DNA from: Maricaulis sp034670125
GTDB lineage: Bacteria > Pseudomonadota > Alphaproteobacteria > Caulobacterales > Maricaulaceae
DNA: 64,000 bases
Direction: 5' to 3'
Assembly (NCBI RefSeq): GCF_034670125.1
Contig: NZ_JAXMOC010000001.1
Span: forward strand, 434,001-498,000
Shown here: in pieces, positions 62,492 to 64,000 of the stretch
Position numbering within the stretch: the stretch's first letter is position 1
How the letters are laid out: every line of letters starts with the position of its first letter
Translations under genes and position numbers: made by a program
The notes under the pieces: model-generated
Told to the model about the DNA's origin: nothing
Seen by the model: the letters and a program-made list of their open reading frames with translations, nothing else
The model's database searches: none

Positions 62492-63180
62492 CCGGTCTCC
62501 GAGCCGCCCAGCAATTGCGGACCGGAGGTAGGTTCGCCGGGATCGGATTCAACCCCGGGATTGGCTTCACCCACACAGGCTTCCGCCCGGCGTTCGCCCC
62601 GGGCCGGCAGATTGGTCGCAACACCGGCGACGCGGACATAGGAAACCACTTCCTGCACGCCCTCGACCAGCGACGCATGGGTGCTGGCCCGTTCGAGTTC
62701 GCCGCGGTTGCGGGCGACGCCCAGCAGATAGACGCGGCTGTTTCGAGTCTCGACATTGAAATTGATCGACCGGACGGCCCGGTCAGAGATCAGGCGACCA
62801 TTGACCCGGGCAGTGATCTCGGCATCGCGGGCGCGATCCCGGAAACCCTGCCCGGCCCCCACTTCGATCTCGTTGGCCACATTGCGAACCGCCACCGAGG
62901 ACCAGGCCAGACACTCGGCCATGAGACGATCATCCTCGCGCGGCACCCGGCCGGTCAAAAGGGCGATACCCTCGGTAACCTCGACATCGACCCCGTCCAG
63001 CGCGAACCCCTCGGAGCGCAGCATGGCGGACTTGATGGCGACCGAAGCGTTGGTGTCATCCAGTTGTCGGCCGATGGAGCGTTCTTGCCCGACCGAGCCA
63101 ACGCTGCTGCAAGCGGCCGGTACAAGTCCCGCGGCGACCAGCACCAGAGCGATTGAAAATGAGGATAAACGGTCGGCCAT
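62488..63180 (-). CDS. BON-domain lipoprotein
   Basis: 230 residues from the ATG at 63180; an upstream in-frame start would overlap yraN and is rejected. A signal peptide with a lipobox-like end (LVPAACSS) is followed by two BON domains (about 45-115 and 118-190), with GVDVEVTEGIALLTGRV and FNVETRNSRVYLLGVA. The C-terminal tail is Gly/Glu/Pro-rich. BON lipoproteins such as DolP-like proteins act in the outer-membrane periplasmic leaflet. It precedes gshB. Confidence 0.9.
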   Translation of the reverse strand: MADRLSSFSIALVLVAAGLVPAACSSVGSVGQERSIGRQLDDTNASVAIKSAMLRSEGFALDGVDVEVTEGIALLTGRVPREDDRLMAECLAWSSVAVRNVANEIEVGAGQGFRDRARDAEITARVNGRLISDRAVRSINFNVETRNSRVYLLGVARNRGELERASTHASLVEGVQEVVSYVRVAGVATNLPARGERRAEACVGEANPGVESDPGEPTSGPQLLGGSETG

Positions 63181-63286
63181 GCACGAAACTCCTGTCGAAT
63201 CGCCCGTGCCCCGGCTTGGGCATTTGCAAACGCGCCACCATGACAAGTCCCGGCGCTTCGGCCAAGCGGCATCGGAACAATCAATG

Positions 63287-63670
63287 TCACAACAGGTCAC
63301 GCGCATCGTCGCCGGGCGTCCAGGCCGCTCGCCGGTGCTGCGGCCAGCGCCCCGGAACCACCAGGACCAGGTCGTAGCGCAAATGCAGGTGATGCAATGA
63401 GGATCTCGGCGCCCGCCAGATCGAGGCGGCGCGGGTGATCCGGCCACGCTGGCGCGGGCCGATCGAATCCAGTGCCCCGGCAAGCGTGGCTCGCGCCTTG
63501 ACCTCGATGAAAACCAGATATTCACCGCGACGGGCGACCAGGTCGATCTCCCCGGCAGCGGTGCGGGCCCTGTGATCAAGCAGTCGATACCCCTTCGCGA
63601 CCAGCCAGGCCATGGCCAGCCATTCGGCCCAACGACCCCGGGCCTCGGCCTGTCGTCGGGCCCGGGTCAC
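63287..63670 (-). CDS. yraN: YraN/UPF0102 endonuclease-fold protein
   Basis: 127 residues from a GTG at 63670 that overlaps the rsmI stop (GTGA); an ATG at 63730 inside rsmI is less likely. The RecB-like pattern is EWLAMAWLVAKGYRLL, then ARTAAGEIDLVARRG and LVFIEVKARA with the Asp and Glu-x-Lys residues. A typical rsmI-yraN pair. Function uncertain. Confidence 0.92.
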   Translation of the reverse strand: MTRARRQAEARGRWAEWLAMAWLVAKGYRLLDHRARTAAGEIDLVARRGEYLVFIEVKARATLAGALDSIGPRQRGRITRAASIWRAPRSSLHHLHLRYDLVLVVPGRWPQHRRAAWTPGDDARDLL

Positions 63671-64000
63671 CGCGCCGCATCTCCGCCCTTGAGAGCGAGG
63701 GCGCGGGCATAGACATCGCGTCGTGGCCATCCCGACGCTTCGGCGACATGCCCCGCCGCCTCCTTGACCCGCATGTCTTCCAGCGCCGCGCGCAGGGCCG
63801 TGTCGATCCGACCGGCATCCCAGTCATCGGCGGACGGCGGGCCCACAACGATGACCACCTCACCGCGCGGCGACCCGGCTTCGGCGTAATGGGTCGCCAA
63901 CTCGGACAGCGACCCCCGCCGGGCTTCCTCATGCATTTTGGTCAGCTCCCGGCAGACCGCTGCCGATCGGTCCCCGAGCACCTTGTGCAGACTTGCCATC
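63667..64000 (-). CDS. rsmI: 16S rRNA (cytidine-1402-2'-O)-methyltransferase, 3' part only
   Basis: The frame is open to the window edge, so about the last 110 residues are visible: LGDRSAAVCRELTKMHEEARRG, then SPRGEVVIVVGP and a helical C-terminus. This is the RsmI C-terminal domain, and most of the SAM-binding part lies outside the window. Together with yraN and the BON gene it forms the usual neighbourhood. Confidence 0.9.
   Translation of the reverse strand, partial: MASLHKVLGDRSAAVCRELTKMHEEARRGSLSELATHYAEAGSPRGEVVIVVGPPSADDWDAGRIDTALRAALEDMRVKEAAGHVAEASGWPRRDVYARALALKGGDAAR

Overview
The window looks like a chromosomal segment from a GC-rich alphaproteobacterium, probably Caulobacterales/Maricaulales (Maricaulis-like). 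This rests on gene order and codon use, not on a database match. The backbone is a long, mostly minus-strand chain that is conserved in alphaproteobacteria: mutS-glnD-murJ-trpS-usp-nfu-tsaB-rimI-fur-miaB-phoH-ybeY-corC-lnt-xre-trmB-rimP-nusA-ylxR-infB-rbfA-truB-rpsO-pnp. It spans about 16.6 to 53.2 kb and covers DNA repair, nitrogen sensing, lipid II export, tRNA modification, Fe-S assembly, rRNA maturation, transcription elongation and translation initiation.

Left part (1-16.6 kb): two tandem secreted S9 peptidases (the first truncated by the window edge), a secreted metallo-beta-lactamase-fold protein, two tiny glycine-rich membrane proteins, an SH3 protein, and the unsaturated fatty-acid cluster fabA-fabB-fabI closed by an intrinsic terminator. 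Next comes an accessory patch: a predicted modification-dependent HNH endonuclease, a broken 3' fragment of an S9 peptidase, a secreted orphan, and the intact S9 peptidase. A divergent acyltransferase / membrane LytTR regulator pair follows.

Centre (16.6-53.2 kb): the core chain, interrupted by accessory genes. Plus-strand genes split rbfA from truB (a serine hydrolase and a polytopic membrane protein) and infB from rbfA (two SnoaL/NTF2-like secreted proteins). An MFS exporter sits between fur and miaB, and a copper-type cluster (PCuAC lipoprotein, Met-rich outer-membrane protein, DUF2946 protein) sits between usp and trpS. metK, often found between the xre gene and trmB, is missing there. 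Two accessory genes lie between a decayed copy of the 3' end of a neighbouring gene and the intact gene: an S9 fragment at 10.06-10.20 kb and an rbfA fragment at 21.62-21.78 kb.

Right part (53.2-64 kb): malic enzyme with a phosphotransacetylase-like domain, an AmpG-type permease with an extra soluble loop, a soluble hybrid histidine kinase, a 660-bp gap with a short tandem-repeat array, comM, gshB, a BON lipoprotein, yraN and the 3' end of rsmI.

The most interesting unexplained signals are regulatory. The rimP-nusA leader has a promoter, a stem-loop and a strong intrinsic terminator just before a UUG start, with the two structures overlapping. The infB leader has a perfect 10-bp long-range inverted repeat whose 3' arm covers the Shine-Dalgarno and ends at the AUG. 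These are predictions from sequence only.
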